Shown: in pieces, positions 35,083 through 45,995 of the stretch | Numbering within the stretch: the first letter of the stretch is position 1 | How the letters are laid out: the number at the start of each line of letters is the position of its first letter | NCBI GenBank assembly: GCA_029747585.1 | Contig: JAPEVF010000035.1 | Coordinates: 1 to 64,000, forward strand | Direction of reading: 5' to 3' | Origin: Pleurotus djamor | Lineage: Eukaryota > Basidiomycota > Agaricomycetes > Agaricales > Pleurotaceae | Length of the DNA: 64,000 nucleotides | Position numbers and translations under genes: made by a program | Notes under the pieces: generated by a model | Told to the model about the DNA's origin: nothing | What the model saw: the letters and a program-made list of their open reading frames with translations, nothing else | Database searches by the model: none

Positions 35083-35202
35083 CAATCACAAGTACGCTGA
35101 TCTTTGTTCGCTATACATTCCAATTTGCTACCTCCCTCACTCAGGACTCATGGGGGCCGAAGGGATCTCGACCGATGCCGTCTCCGCCAACTTCGCAAAA
35201 GT
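35083..35202 (+). pseudogene. Family A copy 6, 3' remnant
   Basis: The end of the penultimate exon (CAATCACAA at 35083-35091, then an intron to 35144) and the first 58 bp of the last exon match the 3' end of family A copy 2 almost base for base. The match stops abruptly at 35202, before the YGWTREWF codons. Nothing further upstream was recognised with confidence. It shows that family A plus family B was once duplicated as a unit. Confidence 0.8.
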
Positions 35203-35468
35203 AAGCCTATATTTTCGTTCGAGGTCAATGTGCTGCCTTACGTCGTAGGTTAGCTGTAGGTTGGCACCTGGTCGAAGTTATTCCTGTCGGAACAATGTCA
35301 AAAGAACCGTCTTCGCCGTCGACGATTGGATGATACCGCCCCTATATTCACGTGGTGATTGTTTCAGACGTGTTGACTCGGTTGACCCTTGAGCGACTCA
35401 ACGTTAATGGACAACGATCATGTTCGATCAGCCCGAGAACCACATCCTATTCGCTCCCCCCGAAGGCA

Positions 35469-36007
35469 ATGAATATCGAGAAGATGCAAGTCCATTCACC
35501 TGTCTTTCTCGATGGCACTGACCCTCACGCCAGGACTACAAAATTCTCTGTAAAACCACCCCAATCCCCATCGGTCAAGTTCCCGACTACTTACTCAGCG
35601 GGAAGGCTACAGGTGGCTGGCTGCCCCCTGTTCTCGTTCTAGCTTGGCCAAACCAGGACCACCTTGTCAAGATCCAGCGGGAGCAATTTCCCGACTGTAC
35701 GGATTCGAGCTACGAAGATCCCGACTCTGAACCTACCGAAGATCTGTGCGCCTCTCTATGCAACATGTCCGCGCGCTTCGCGAGGCAATTCGACATCCCA
35801 CGCGACGGCAGGATGGGGATCATGCCGATCTGGAATGAGAAAGGAGAAGAGGTTCTAGCGTTGAGTGTTGGGGATAATGATTATGGTGTCGTGGAACAGG
35901 AGAAGATTGAGAAACTTGCTGACGTGTATTTTGGAGGTGAGATGCCAGGGTGGTACCTCCAGTCGGGCACTTGGAAGTGGAGACAGTCGCGGCCTAATCG
36001 TGCATAG
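35469..36007 (+). CDS. Family B small protein, right copy (unknown function)
   Basis: Nearly identical to the left copy with a few replacements (for example GKATGGWLPP for GKAISGWLPP). The ATG at 35469 gives MNIEKMQ, a 44-nt intron follows (about 35491-35534), and the second exon starts DYKILCKTTPIP and ends KWRQSRPNRA before TAG at 36005-36007. The conserved second exon despite a divergent intron indicates selection on the protein. As on the left, an alternative first exon frame (MFDQPENHILFAPPEG) is conserved. Downstream there is a HET-domain gene instead of the family A gene found next to it on the left. Confidence 0.65.
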
Positions 36008-36326
36008 GAGGCGAGTTCTGGGAGCGATGCATTTGGGGTTTCCTTCCTTGCGCGATCATCAGCAAAGGAGAACGATTTCCCTACATCGCAAGACTCACAA
36101 AAATTCGGTGCAAATGGTGCCAATCCTCGCTTTGGCGCTACCTTCTCGGAAAAGGGGACCGTCGACATTCCAGCCGGCTGAAAGTGTGGATCATGATGCT
36201 GAAGATGGCTGGGATCGGAGCGTTCGGTTCGAGTACCTGCCCGTTTGGAACCTCACGGAAACCACGAGGCTCCAATTGGCTCAAAGCCGTGCATCATTAA
36301 CTATTTCTTTCCAACCATCCGCTCGC

Positions 36327-37738
36327 ATGTCTTACAGCGTAAGCATATCTCGTCGTACCTACCTTGTCTCTTTTGGACTCCCTGCTGTTACATATTAGAT
36401 TCCTACGCGCCTCTTTGACATCAAAGAACGCGCTTTCGCTACCGATCTACCTCGCGATACCGAATATGCGATCCTCTCCCATCGATGGGGCAACGATGAG
36501 CTATCATTTGAGGAGCTTACTGAATGGAGTGGGAACCCCGAAACTTTCAACCCCAAATTCGACAACTTCTGCCAAGTCGCAGAGAGTTACGGGTGTCGCT
36601 ATGTATGGATCGATAGTGCATGCATCGACCAGTCAGACGCCCAAGAACTCGAGGCTTCCATCCGTTCGATGTACTTGTGGTACAAGAATGCCTATGTCTG
36701 CATCGTCTACCTTTCCGACGTGTCGTCAGTTCAGATGCTCGCGCGGTCCTCGTGGTTTACTCGCGGATGGACGCTGCAGGAATTTCTAGCCCCAGTGAGG
36801 ATGGCATTTTACTTTCAGAACTGGACACGCGTGTCCCCTACATATGACTTTGACATCGTCCGGCTCGCCGTCCGTCAGGATCCCAGGTTCCACAAGATAG
36901 CCTATGATTCGGGCAAACGAGGGGATTCACTGAGAAAGACTATTGTCAAGGCTGCGGGTAGGTTTGCATCGCAAACGAAACTTAATTGAAATGTGTTGAC
37001 CTTCTTTTTTCGTAGGATTTCGCAACCACCAGTTCCTCCATGAATCATATGAGCCTTCTCCCAAGAATCTAGATTTAGTTCTTGTATGGGCCAAGCGACG
37101 TCTTACCACATGTCCAGAAGACAAAGCTTACTCTTTGGTCTCGATGCTGAATGTCTGCCTCCCACCTCGTTATCGTGAAGGCAGCGACGAAGCCTTGAAC
37201 CGCCTCAAGAAAGCTTGTTCATCTTCGAGTCCACGGTCAAACCAGCTTTCATCTGTTACTACATCCTTGGTCCGTACCACGCCCGCACCCCTTTTCAACC
37301 AACGTCTTCCTGGGCTCAACGTATTTCAGGTAGATCACCATCGCTGAGATCATCCGTGACAAGTCGAAATTTTGTATCCTACACCAAGGTCTGGATGGGA
37401 ACCCTTTGCTCGTCCGAATTCAAGGCCCGGGCTTCAGTGATAAATGCACCCCAGGACCCTTGGATGGCAGACTAGATACGTATATCTTGTTCACCGCTAC
37501 ACCTTTACCTGAAAACCTGCTGAAGTTGAAGGAAGAGTTTTCTATTATCGGGCAGCCGGGGGAAGACAAGTCTACTGTCCTATTTCAATCAATTCGCCAC
37601 CCCGTTGTGACCGTGACGGCCCAAATCTGGGGGGCGATTCGTCAGTTTCGCCCAAGGACCGTGACAAGGGGGTATTTTCGTCAACTTACCTATATATCTC
37701 AGGTGAACCAAGGCCAGAACAAGGCTTTTTTAGCTTGA
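36327..37738 (+). CDS. HET-domain protein (heterokaryon incompatibility type)
   Basis: Starts with a 12-nt exon (MSYS, 36327-36338), then an intron to 36398. The main exon carries the HET domain: RLFDIKERAF, YAILSHRWGNDELSFEELTE, CRYVWIDSACIDQSDAQELE, SIRSMYLWYKNAYVCIVYLS and SSWFTRGWTLQEFLAPVRMA. These are the three conserved HET blocks. After an intron at 36958-37015 comes the usual second part, WAKRRLTTCPEDKAYSLVSM and YREGSDEALNRLKKA. A later intron ends near 37340 and the frame continues ILHQGLDGNPLLVRIQGPGF to a stop at 37736-37738. HET proteins trigger cell death or rejection after fusion with a non-self partner; partners here are unknown. The gene is absent from the left half of the mirrored locus. 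Its last 100 bp overlap a repeated element, so the native C-terminus may have been altered. Confidence 0.85.
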
Positions 37739-37935
37739 ATAGCAGAGTAAACTGGCGGGTATCTCCTCAAAGCGCCGAAAGAAGAAGAAAAGCCGCAATC
37801 CTGAATATTTTCGAAATTTTTGGCGATTTTCCGCTGATTTTCTCTGGAAAAGCATTCGTCAGTTGCCTCTGTGACCCGTGACATGGGCAAAAATTCGTCA
37901 GTTTGGGGGGGCCTTGTGACGCGTGACTGACGAAT
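37637..37935. mobile_element. Possible short non-autonomous element with ATTCGTCAGT ends
   Basis: ATTCGTCAGT at 37637-37646 is inverted at 37926-37935. The same word recurs in direct orientation at about 37854 and 37893, each followed by GTGAC-type doublets (GTGACCCGTGAC, GTGACGCGTGAC). The 300-bp size and ends fit a miniature element, but no clear target duplication was confirmed. Confidence 0.35.
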
Positions 37936-38410
37936 TGAATGAAATGCAACAGTATATTGAAGCGAGATCCGAGGTTGCTTATCGTGCGTAACGGCTGGCG
38001 AGGGGAGGTATTACCAAGTGTGTTCGAATGGTGTTCTTCCTGTCGCTGTAGAGCGTTTTGCGATCATCCGTAAATTCATTGGTTCATTGGCGAGCGTAAG
38101 CAGCTTTTGTCGCTTCATCTCTCCCCCTGTTCAAACTACCCTAGGAGTCCGGCGCATGTTTGCGTATCGCCTCTCCTAGGTTAGTCGCTGTCGACCCTTC
38201 AACCGTCTTGGAGACGGAATTAGTATAAAAACGGTCCATACCAAGAAGTAGTCTGCTTGGAGCGTATGCACTTCAACCTCCAGCAACTGTGGAATAAGGC
38301 CCCTGGGACTCCTATGAATTCCTGGTCAATCCTCCCTGCTCATCGCTCCTTTCACCTTTGCTTTCCCAAATCCCCACTTCGTGTTCACTACTCATCTATT
38401 TCCTTCTATA
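37936..38410. other. Intergenic region upstream of family A copy 5
   Basis: Nearly 480 bp with no similarity noticed to the region upstream of family A copy 1. A TATAAAAA run near 38223 on the plus strand, about 190 bp before the chosen start, could be the promoter TATA box of copy 5. Confidence 0.45.
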
Positions 38411-40817
38411 ATGCACTCAGCTGTACCCAACCCAATACTTCCTCCCCATCTACGATATCCACCGGCCAAACCGGGAAATCCAGGCGAAAGTGAAAATACG
38501 AACGCAAGTTTTGAAGATGACGAGAGAGAGTTCACCCAACAGCTTGTTGAGAAGTTCGGGAAGATTTACCTTGATATGCGGAGGAGGAATTGGAACAAAT
38601 TGACGTATATAGTCGAACCAGACACAGTGCGTACCTCTCTCGTCTTAAGGCCTGAGGCCTGAAGCCCCTCAAGTTGCAACTCAATTACTTCTGTAGTTTG
38701 AAGTAGTTGACGTACGCGGGATAGATCCAATGCGCGGTCCATCCAGTACGCCTTTCCTACAAGCCTCGTCTGGGTTATCCTTTGTCTTATCAACGTCCAT
38801 GTCCCTTAGCCTTAGGGGGCCCAAGATGCTACTGCTACACTCTCAGTGGCCTCGCCCGTCTTGCTCGCGCCCATGCTGACTTTTACGCCCTTGAACTCGA
38901 CCACCTGAAATCTGAGCCCTCCTACATGCGTCAACACATCACACAACTCGCTCAGCACCGCCGGGAATTGCTTCCCGATATCAACGGAGACGCTCCCTTG
39001 CTTGAGGAGTTACTGGGAAATGCTCGGTTCGTAGGGCAGTTGTGTAGGTACGCGATACACAACCTGCTGGTGCATCTAGGGACGTGGACGGCTGTGGCGG
39101 ATTATCTGGAGGAGACTGCGGAGATCGATGAGAAAAACAAGACATCATCAGGGGAAATGGGCGTTGAGGACCAGTGGAGAAAGGTTCTGGTAACGGAACA
39201 TGTCAGGCTTCTACTCATTCGAGAAATTCAATCCACAGAGAGATGTATCCGCCTTGCACTTCATGCTCATCCAGCTACAAAGGAGATTTGGGTGCGACTT
39301 GAGGTGGGGAGAAACACCCTTTATACTTCCCGTTGGTCTCTGACTCATCTAACTGCTATTTCTTCGTGATCTAGGATTATCCTGACTTTGGAGGGACAAA
39401 AGTAGAGTCTCATCCGGACAAGACGCTGTTACTTGCCGCTCGTATCTCAGACCAGAGCTTGGATGGCGCTGTGGTACGCTTCATGGCTCGGGACCTTGTG
39501 ATGGAACCAAGTGGTTGGACACCTCATCAGTGCCGCGCTGATTTATTCAAACCCTTGGAGGATGACTCCACCCTCTGGTCGACGTTTGATGACTTCTTGG
39601 GAGAGCAGTTGACACAGCTTCAGGAACTCATGGTACGTGTTCGCCTTGTCTTTCCTTCTCTTCATCTTTCCTCTTCGCTCAACGCGAATTTACATTCACT
39701 AGGAATTTGAAGAAATGCTTGGGTTCTCCGATGACGGTGCCGTCACTCACATAGAGGGAGATGAGGTAGACAGTCGGTATAAGGAGCTTGCCGACGTGAT
39801 GATGGCTTCCGAGCAAACCTTCAAGCGTATAAACCTCGAGAAGCACATCAAACGGATTGAGTCTCTGGAACGAGAGACAATCTCACGCAAGATCTGGCGG
39901 GACGTTATCGTGAACTTCGACAGGAAACATGGGGTAGATATCAAAAACGTAGTTTCCTGTCCGATAAGTTCTCTATTTCAGAAGGACGCTAATCATATAC
40001 TTTAGTACGTTGGGTACAGCCAAGGTGATCCATTGTGGAATATCAAAACACCAACTCAAAACCCAAGGCAAACAGAGAGGGGTCCATCCCCTGAGCCGGC
40101 GAAAATCAAGCCTTATCGCGAGGTTGCTAGTGTTTCGTGGTCTTCCTTCGACGCAGACATCGAACCAGGTACAGACAACCATGTTAAAGTCAAGACACGA
40201 GGGACGTCGTCGACTACTAGTGGTACCTCAGAATCTATCGCGGCGCCTGCTCCCCGCCCCTGAACGACCTCGCGAGTACCCTGTCTTCCGCTTGAGTAAA
40301 AGCTCTTTCGACGTGTTCGACATGATCTTCACCCCAGGGCAGAAGGGACATTCGGATTTTATGGAGTACGCTAAAGTGAGTTATCCGTCCGTCACCTTGA
40401 ACTTACTCTATGAAGCTGAATTTTCCGATTCTTTGTGAAACGATCACCACTTAAGGCGATGGTTGAAGTGGGCTTTAGCTACGATCCAAGTAGGGCCGGT
40501 TGTCGAGCGACGTTCTACCCAAATCGTAAGTACCGAATGTGTAGTTCTCCACCTGTGAAACTCACATGAATCCTTTCACGCCCCCGCACTCAACGAAAGC
40601 TGAACACTCGACTAAATCACTCTGCAATCATAAGTCAGTTATTTCACTTCCTTCTACGCGATAACTCTATATGGTCTCATCGGCATATTATTACTCATTT
40701 AGGCCTCATGGTTCTCGAGGGGACCTCGATCGAATCCGTCTTTACCAGATTCGGGCAAGTTTGTCGCGGGCGTATGGATGGACGAGGGAATGGTTTGGGT
40801 TGAAGTCAGAAACATGA
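38411..40817 (+). CDS. Family A protein, copy 5 (one apparent frameshift)
   Basis: Begins MHSAVPNPILPPHLRYPP at 38411 and keeps all family blocks: FTQQLVEKFGKIYLDMRRRN, ARAHADFYALELDHLKSEPS, ELLPDINGDAPLLEELLGNA, FVGQLCRYAIHNLLVHLGTW, NLEKHIKRIESLERETISRK, IKPYREVASV, FRLSKSSFDVFDMIF, AMVEVGFSYDPSRAGCR and AYGWTREWFGLKSET. One frame change occurs at about 40248-40262 in CCCCGCCCC, where one C seems to be extra. This is a typical homopolymer error site, but a real break is possible. Most of the protein is only paralogue-level similar to copy 1, whereas the last ~16 codons and everything downstream are nearly identical to it. It converges on the right-arm P450-2. Confidence 0.72.
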
Positions 40818-41058
40818 GTGGAAAGCCAGAAGCGTGAGAGTTCTTAAGCTTCAGACTTTGAATACCTTGTCGTGATGTACGATTTGTGCGTATCTTCAAA
40901 CGGATTGAAGTGCGACGCGCACATAGAGTACTATTGCTCTCATATCACCCCTCTCTAAGAGGAGTGTATCTTTGCGGAGTGAGCCAACAGCTTGTAACAC
41001 TCACTGCCTTGGGCGGGTTCTGACTAAAACAATTCCATCAAGACTGGGACACACAAAG

Positions 41059-43188
41059 TTATCTAGATAACCTAGGGGCGATGTGGCATTGGAAAGGGCA
41101 TGGATGACTACGTGGAGGAAAGGTCAGCGCTTGCGGACGCGACGGAAATAAAACTCAGGTCTCCTTACCTCGATATCCCAGTTACGAACTCGAGAGGAGG
41201 CGTCACATCATTGCCTGCCTTATCTTTAGCCTTCGAGATGGTCATAGAGGCAAAGATATTGGCGACGACTATCCATATGGTATCCGTTGCAAGATGTCGC
41301 CCTGGACAAATCCTTGTGGAGATAAGTACCGGCGCACGGATACTATAACAACGACCACGATATAGGCGTACCTACGGCCAAATCCAAACGCAGCTTGTAA
41401 AGGGGGTTCTTCATTCCCTCCCCCAGATCGAGGGAGAAAGCGATCAGGATAAAACTTCGTGGGGTCGGAGTAGATCGTTTCGTCCAAGGACATCCCTCTA
41501 TAGGAGCGTATAAGAAAAGGGAGTGAAAATAAGGAATCGTTGGGAGTGACCTACGCTGCGTTGCCAAAGATAATGGAACCTTTTGGTATGAGCATGCCTT
41601 CGTAGGTATCGTCCACCGTGGATCGATGCGGTATAGCTAAGGTAGTCTTGCCATCTAGGCTTAGAACTTCGAGCAAAATGCGACACACCAAGCGGCGTCA
41701 CGGGATGCCATCTTTTTATCAGTGAGCATTTCAAGCCGAGGGAAGCAAAATTGAGGATAGCTACCTGAGTACTTCCTGTACGACAGCATAGACGTAAGGT
41801 AACTCATCGTAGTCGTCAAACGTTGGAAGTCGATCGGAGCCAACAACTCTATCGATTTCTTCCTGGCCCTTCTTTTGTACTTCAGGATTGAGCACGATCG
41901 CCAGAATAAAGGTGACCAAGCTTGACCATGTCTGTTTGCGTTGAGATGGCGGACAGAAGAGCGACGGCGAAACTTTGGTACTGACCGAGTCAGCTCCAGC
42001 GGCGTAAATGACGGCTGCAACCCCTTTGATATCCTCCATGTCCCTATCTGACAGTGGCAGTTCGGTCTGTTCAAGTTGCTGCGCGACGAACGATGGCTCT
42101 GCGGTTCCAGAAGCCTGTGTAGCGTCAGCCAAGTCTCTGGCACATAAAGTACAGCTTAGAAACAAGGAAGTCGCACCAACTGAGCAGTGACGTGCTTGAA
42201 TGGCACATCATGAAGATCTCGAACGAGCCAATTCCACTGTCGAGCGAAGTTGGCGTAGTGCGTTCCGGGAAACCAAGAAGGGAAGTATCGCACTGTCTCC
42301 CAGGAAATTGAGACAGGTGAGAGATCCCATAACGCGGCGGTCGATGTTTGGAGGACTCACGAAATGGGAAAAGATCGAGGGCGGTTCCACCAGGGGGGCC
42401 CGTTTGTTCTTGAACACTTCCTAATTTATGGACGAGCGAAAGGATTTCATCGTTGTCTGATAGGATCTTATGACCGTAAGCAATGCGTAGAAGTACAGAT
42501 GTAGCATATCTGAGGAGCACTCCTTGTTACCCATCGTTCGAAGCAAGTACAACGTGAGCTTGAGCACGTACCGATTGAGAAGGAAGTCGTGTCGACCTTC
42601 GTTCTTCAAGAGTTCCTGGATTAGTATATGCGTGTGCTCCAGTTGTATCTCCTGAAACTGATAACAAGCTTCCTGGCGAAAGTATGAGTGAAAGAGTTTC
42701 CGATGCTTGCGAAAGTCTTCTCCATAACCGAAAAATCCGAGATCCCTTGTCCAGCCAAGCCTTGGGAGTCAGATCAGCGTACTCGTTAAAGGGCGCAAAT
42801 TGAAAGAGACTAACGTACATCTCGAATACGATAAACCTCGGCCGATCACTGTACAGTGCTCCTCGTTTGTCGAGTAGCTCGGATGCTGCTTTGACGCTGT
42901 TCAGGATGATGATATTCTGGTTGAGCACTTTAAGGTGCATGACATCACCTGGGTACATAACGCTAAGCGGCGGGCATCCCAAGATGGAGGTTATTACGCA
43001 CCGTATTGCTTCGACCATTCATAGTATACTCGTCCTTGGTCCTTTGAGGGCAGTATGCGAAGATGTCCGATGAGTGGTTCGCCTGGCGGACCCGGTGGGA
43101 GCATCTTAGCTACCCGCCGTCGCTTGATCAAGTACACGCCGAGATATAACACAAACCCCAAGACAGCAAATTGTAACAAGAGACCCAT
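41059..43188 (-). CDS. Cytochrome P450 (P450-2, right copy)
   Basis: Inverted copy of 3150-5278. From ATG 43188 it encodes the same membrane anchor, with YLGVYL in place of YVGVYL. It keeps the oxygen-binding helix AAGADSTWSS, the EVLR motif and FGFGRR followed by ICPGR. It ends in TAA where the left copy has TGA. Differences include [15 protein letters not shown] against [15 protein letters not shown] and [16 protein letters not shown] against [16 protein letters not shown]. All exons read open. Gene order and orientation mirror the left arm exactly: divergent to FunK1 on the outer side and convergent with family A on the inner side. Confidence 0.92.
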
Positions 43189-43425
43189 ATCGATGACCAC
43201 GTTGCCGCGGTAGAGTAGTGGATGGGTGCTGAGGACAAGTCGACACCGAGTGGTGAGACCACCCCTTTGTTGTGCGTGTGTGCGATGTATCAAACTGCGA
43301 GTTGTATTCACACACGAGCGACATCATGAGGTACTCATCGTGGGTTGATACATTAAGGACGAAACCACGCATTCCACGTATTAAGCGGGAAATTGATGTT
43401 TACCGTAGATATGGGTCCCGGATGA

Positions 43426-45561
43426 TCATGTCAACTGGGCTTGAGCCATTAACTTGTCCGAACGAGGTGCCATGTTGCACGGGAAAGGTTTGGGATGGCT
43501 AAGGGAGCATCGGAAACTCGAAATGAGAGGGGGAAAAGAAAAAGAAAGAGAAAGCGGAAAGACTGACCTGGTAATCCCAACATTGAATTCTCTTGGAGGT
43601 ATGATCTCGGTTCCTAGCTCATCCTTAGCCCTAGAAACGCCTAGAGTAGCTAGGATAGTGGCAACAGCTATCCAGACACTTGCGGTGGCGACATGTCTGC
43701 CCGGGCAGATCCTGGGCGGTTCGTAATGAGTGGAGGAGCGAAGATGGTCCCATCCTTTTGTGGACATACCTACGGCCGAATCCGAACGCAGCGTTCAGAG
43801 GAGGTTCCTCGCCTCCACCTAACGAGCGAGGCAAAAATCGCTCGGGATTGAAATCCAGGGGTTTCGAGTAGGTGTTCTCGTCCAAAGCGAGCGCTCTAGG
43901 ATGAGAAGGGTGAGGAAGCCACGAAAGGAGAGCGGGTTTGATAGCCTCACGTTATGTTCGCAAAGACAGTAGCACCATTGGGGATGAACATGCCTTCGTA
44001 GATATCGTCCCCAATGCTGCGATGCGGGACCCCTGCGATCTTAAGTTCAGTATCTTGTGGGCATGGAGAAGCCAGATACCTACCGAGTGGTACGACCGGA
44101 TGCCATCTAGATAATAAAATGAGTATCGTAGAAGGATGTCATGGAAGGGGGTGAGCATACCGCATGACCTCTTGCACCACGGCAGAAACATAGGGCAGAT
44201 CGTCGTAATCGTTGAAGTCAGGCAGTCGGTCTAAGCCAACAACCCTGTCAACCTCTTCTTGCCCTTTCCTTTGAACCTCAGGATGTAGCACGAGCGCAAG
44301 GATGAAAATGGTGATGGTGGACCATGTCTTCGTTCGACCGGAGATATTAGGCAGATGAAAAACAGGGAGATGTGATGGTACGTACAGTATCTGCGCCGGC
44401 AGCGTAGGTCGTCGCAGCCGTGCTCTTTATATCTTCGATATCGTCCGGAGTCAATGAAGCCTCTGATTGTTGATCGAGTTGAGCGTTTACGAAGGACGGT
44501 TCCGCCATGCCTGAGGACTAGGGAATCTTATTGAGTAGGCAGAGTTTAGGTTTGGACAGTTTGGCTTACCCTCTGAGCCTTAACGCGGTCGTACGGCATA
44601 TCATGGAGTTGCCGGATAACCCAGCTCCAACTTCTCGCGAAATTTGCGTAGTGAGTGCCTGGAAACCATGATGGAAGGCGCTGGACTATGTTCGTCCTAT
44701 GTTTGAACACGTGCAAACGGGACAGAAGTAGGACACTTACAAATAGGCAAGAGATCGATAAGTGTTCCACCTGGCGGTCCTGAGTGGGTTTGAATTTCTC
44801 CAAAAAGTTTGATCAACTTCATGAAATCGTCATCGTCGGGCAGAGCTGGATACCCGTACGTGATGCGCAGCACAATCGATGTTGCGTACCTATGAACTCG
44901 AGAACGGTCAAATACCTCAAGGCTCTAAAGGAACGCAGCCCACCGACGGAGAAGATGCTCGTAGTCGCCGTGGTTTTCCATGAGCGAGCGGGCTAGGGTA
45001 CGAGCATAGTCGACTTGGATAGGGTGGTATTGAGCGGCTGTATCCTTGTTAAAGGCAGAATGATAAATCTTGCGGTGCTTTCGGAATCTCGGGCCATAGG
45101 GTAGGAACGTGAGTGAAGGGAACCAACCAAGCCTGTCATAGAAGCTTATCAGGACGAGCATCAATGGAAAGGAACCATACGTCTCACAGCTCAAAGACGG
45201 CGATCTTCGGCCTGCAGCTGTAAGTGGCACCTCTCTGCTCGAGGAGGGCGTTCGCAGCTTTGAGGCTACTCAAGATGATGAAATCTCGTCCCAACACTTT
45301 CAGATGCATGATATCGCCTAGAAAAATGAACGTCTAGCTTCATCATCAGCAAAAACCTTTGACAGACGACTTACCATATGTTTTTGACCATTCGTAGAAG
45401 ACGTTTGCCTGGTTCTCTTTTGGCATGACTCGGAGGTGGTCAATGATGGGGTCACCCGGGGGACCAGGAGGAAGTGGCGGAACATGCTGGCCTCTGAACT
45501 TGAAGAAGAGAAAACCAGATAATACCAACAACAGGGATACTGATGCGACCAAGGCGTCCAT
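43426..45561 (-). CDS. Cytochrome P450 (P450-1, right copy)
   Basis: Inverted copy of 773-2905. Starts MDALVASVSLLLVLSGFLFF at 45561, keeps LPPGPPGDPIIDH, the AAGADT helix, EVMR, FNPERFLPRS and the FGFGRR plus CPGRH haem loop, and ends AQAQLT before TGA at 43426-43428. Replacements against the left copy include three in the first eight residues (T3A, T7S and L5V-type changes). No break was found, so both copies may be functional, doubling dosage of this enzyme. Confidence 0.92.
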
Positions 45562-45995
45562 TGCGTACAGTGGAATCTGGATGCCTCGGCAAGGGAGTAG
45601 GGTATGGAACTGTTAATACATAGCGCAGCATTTTAAAGCCCTGCAGATAAGAGACCGTGGCAGAGATCGCTTAGAGAAAGTCCATCCTGGATTCGGGAGA
45701 GCTAGAATCGCGGAGTTGCGGAGTGAAAGTTTGTGTGTGGAAATCGCTCTTTCGCAGCTCTTGCCGACTTCCGAATCGCTGGGTCTATTTGAGGGTGACC
45801 ATACTCCAGGAAAGCTCGAGCTTTTACATGACAACGCAAGTGATGTACTTGAGTTTTTCAGATCTCAGAGCCGGGCTGGACAGACATGCCTTCGGGGGGA
45901 AAAAATTGGGAAAAATCGCACAAATAAAGAGCACAGCCACTGGGCGCTCAAACTCAACGCCGACGTTTGTCGGAACTTTTACTTTAGCTCCCAGG
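45562..45995. promoter_or_regulatory. Divergent region between P450-1 and FunK1, right arm
   Basis: Counterpart of 341-772. It carries extra bases near 45860-45915 relative to the left arm and differs in the open frames it allows, which argues that the region is regulatory or leader rather than coding. Confidence 0.4.

Larger units (their letters stand above)
35083..36007 (+). repeat. Inner inverted block, right member
   Basis: Inverted match to 8357-9381. It comprises the family A remnant, a spacer sharing CTGCCTTACGT and GATTAGCTGTAGGT-like text with the left member, and family B. About 130 bp present on the left, including the last family A codons, are missing here. Confidence 0.7.

Noticed and set aside
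45723..45995. N-terminal extension of FunK1 upstream of 45996
   Set aside because: The frame is open, but indels relative to the left arm change it, so it is probably leader sequence.
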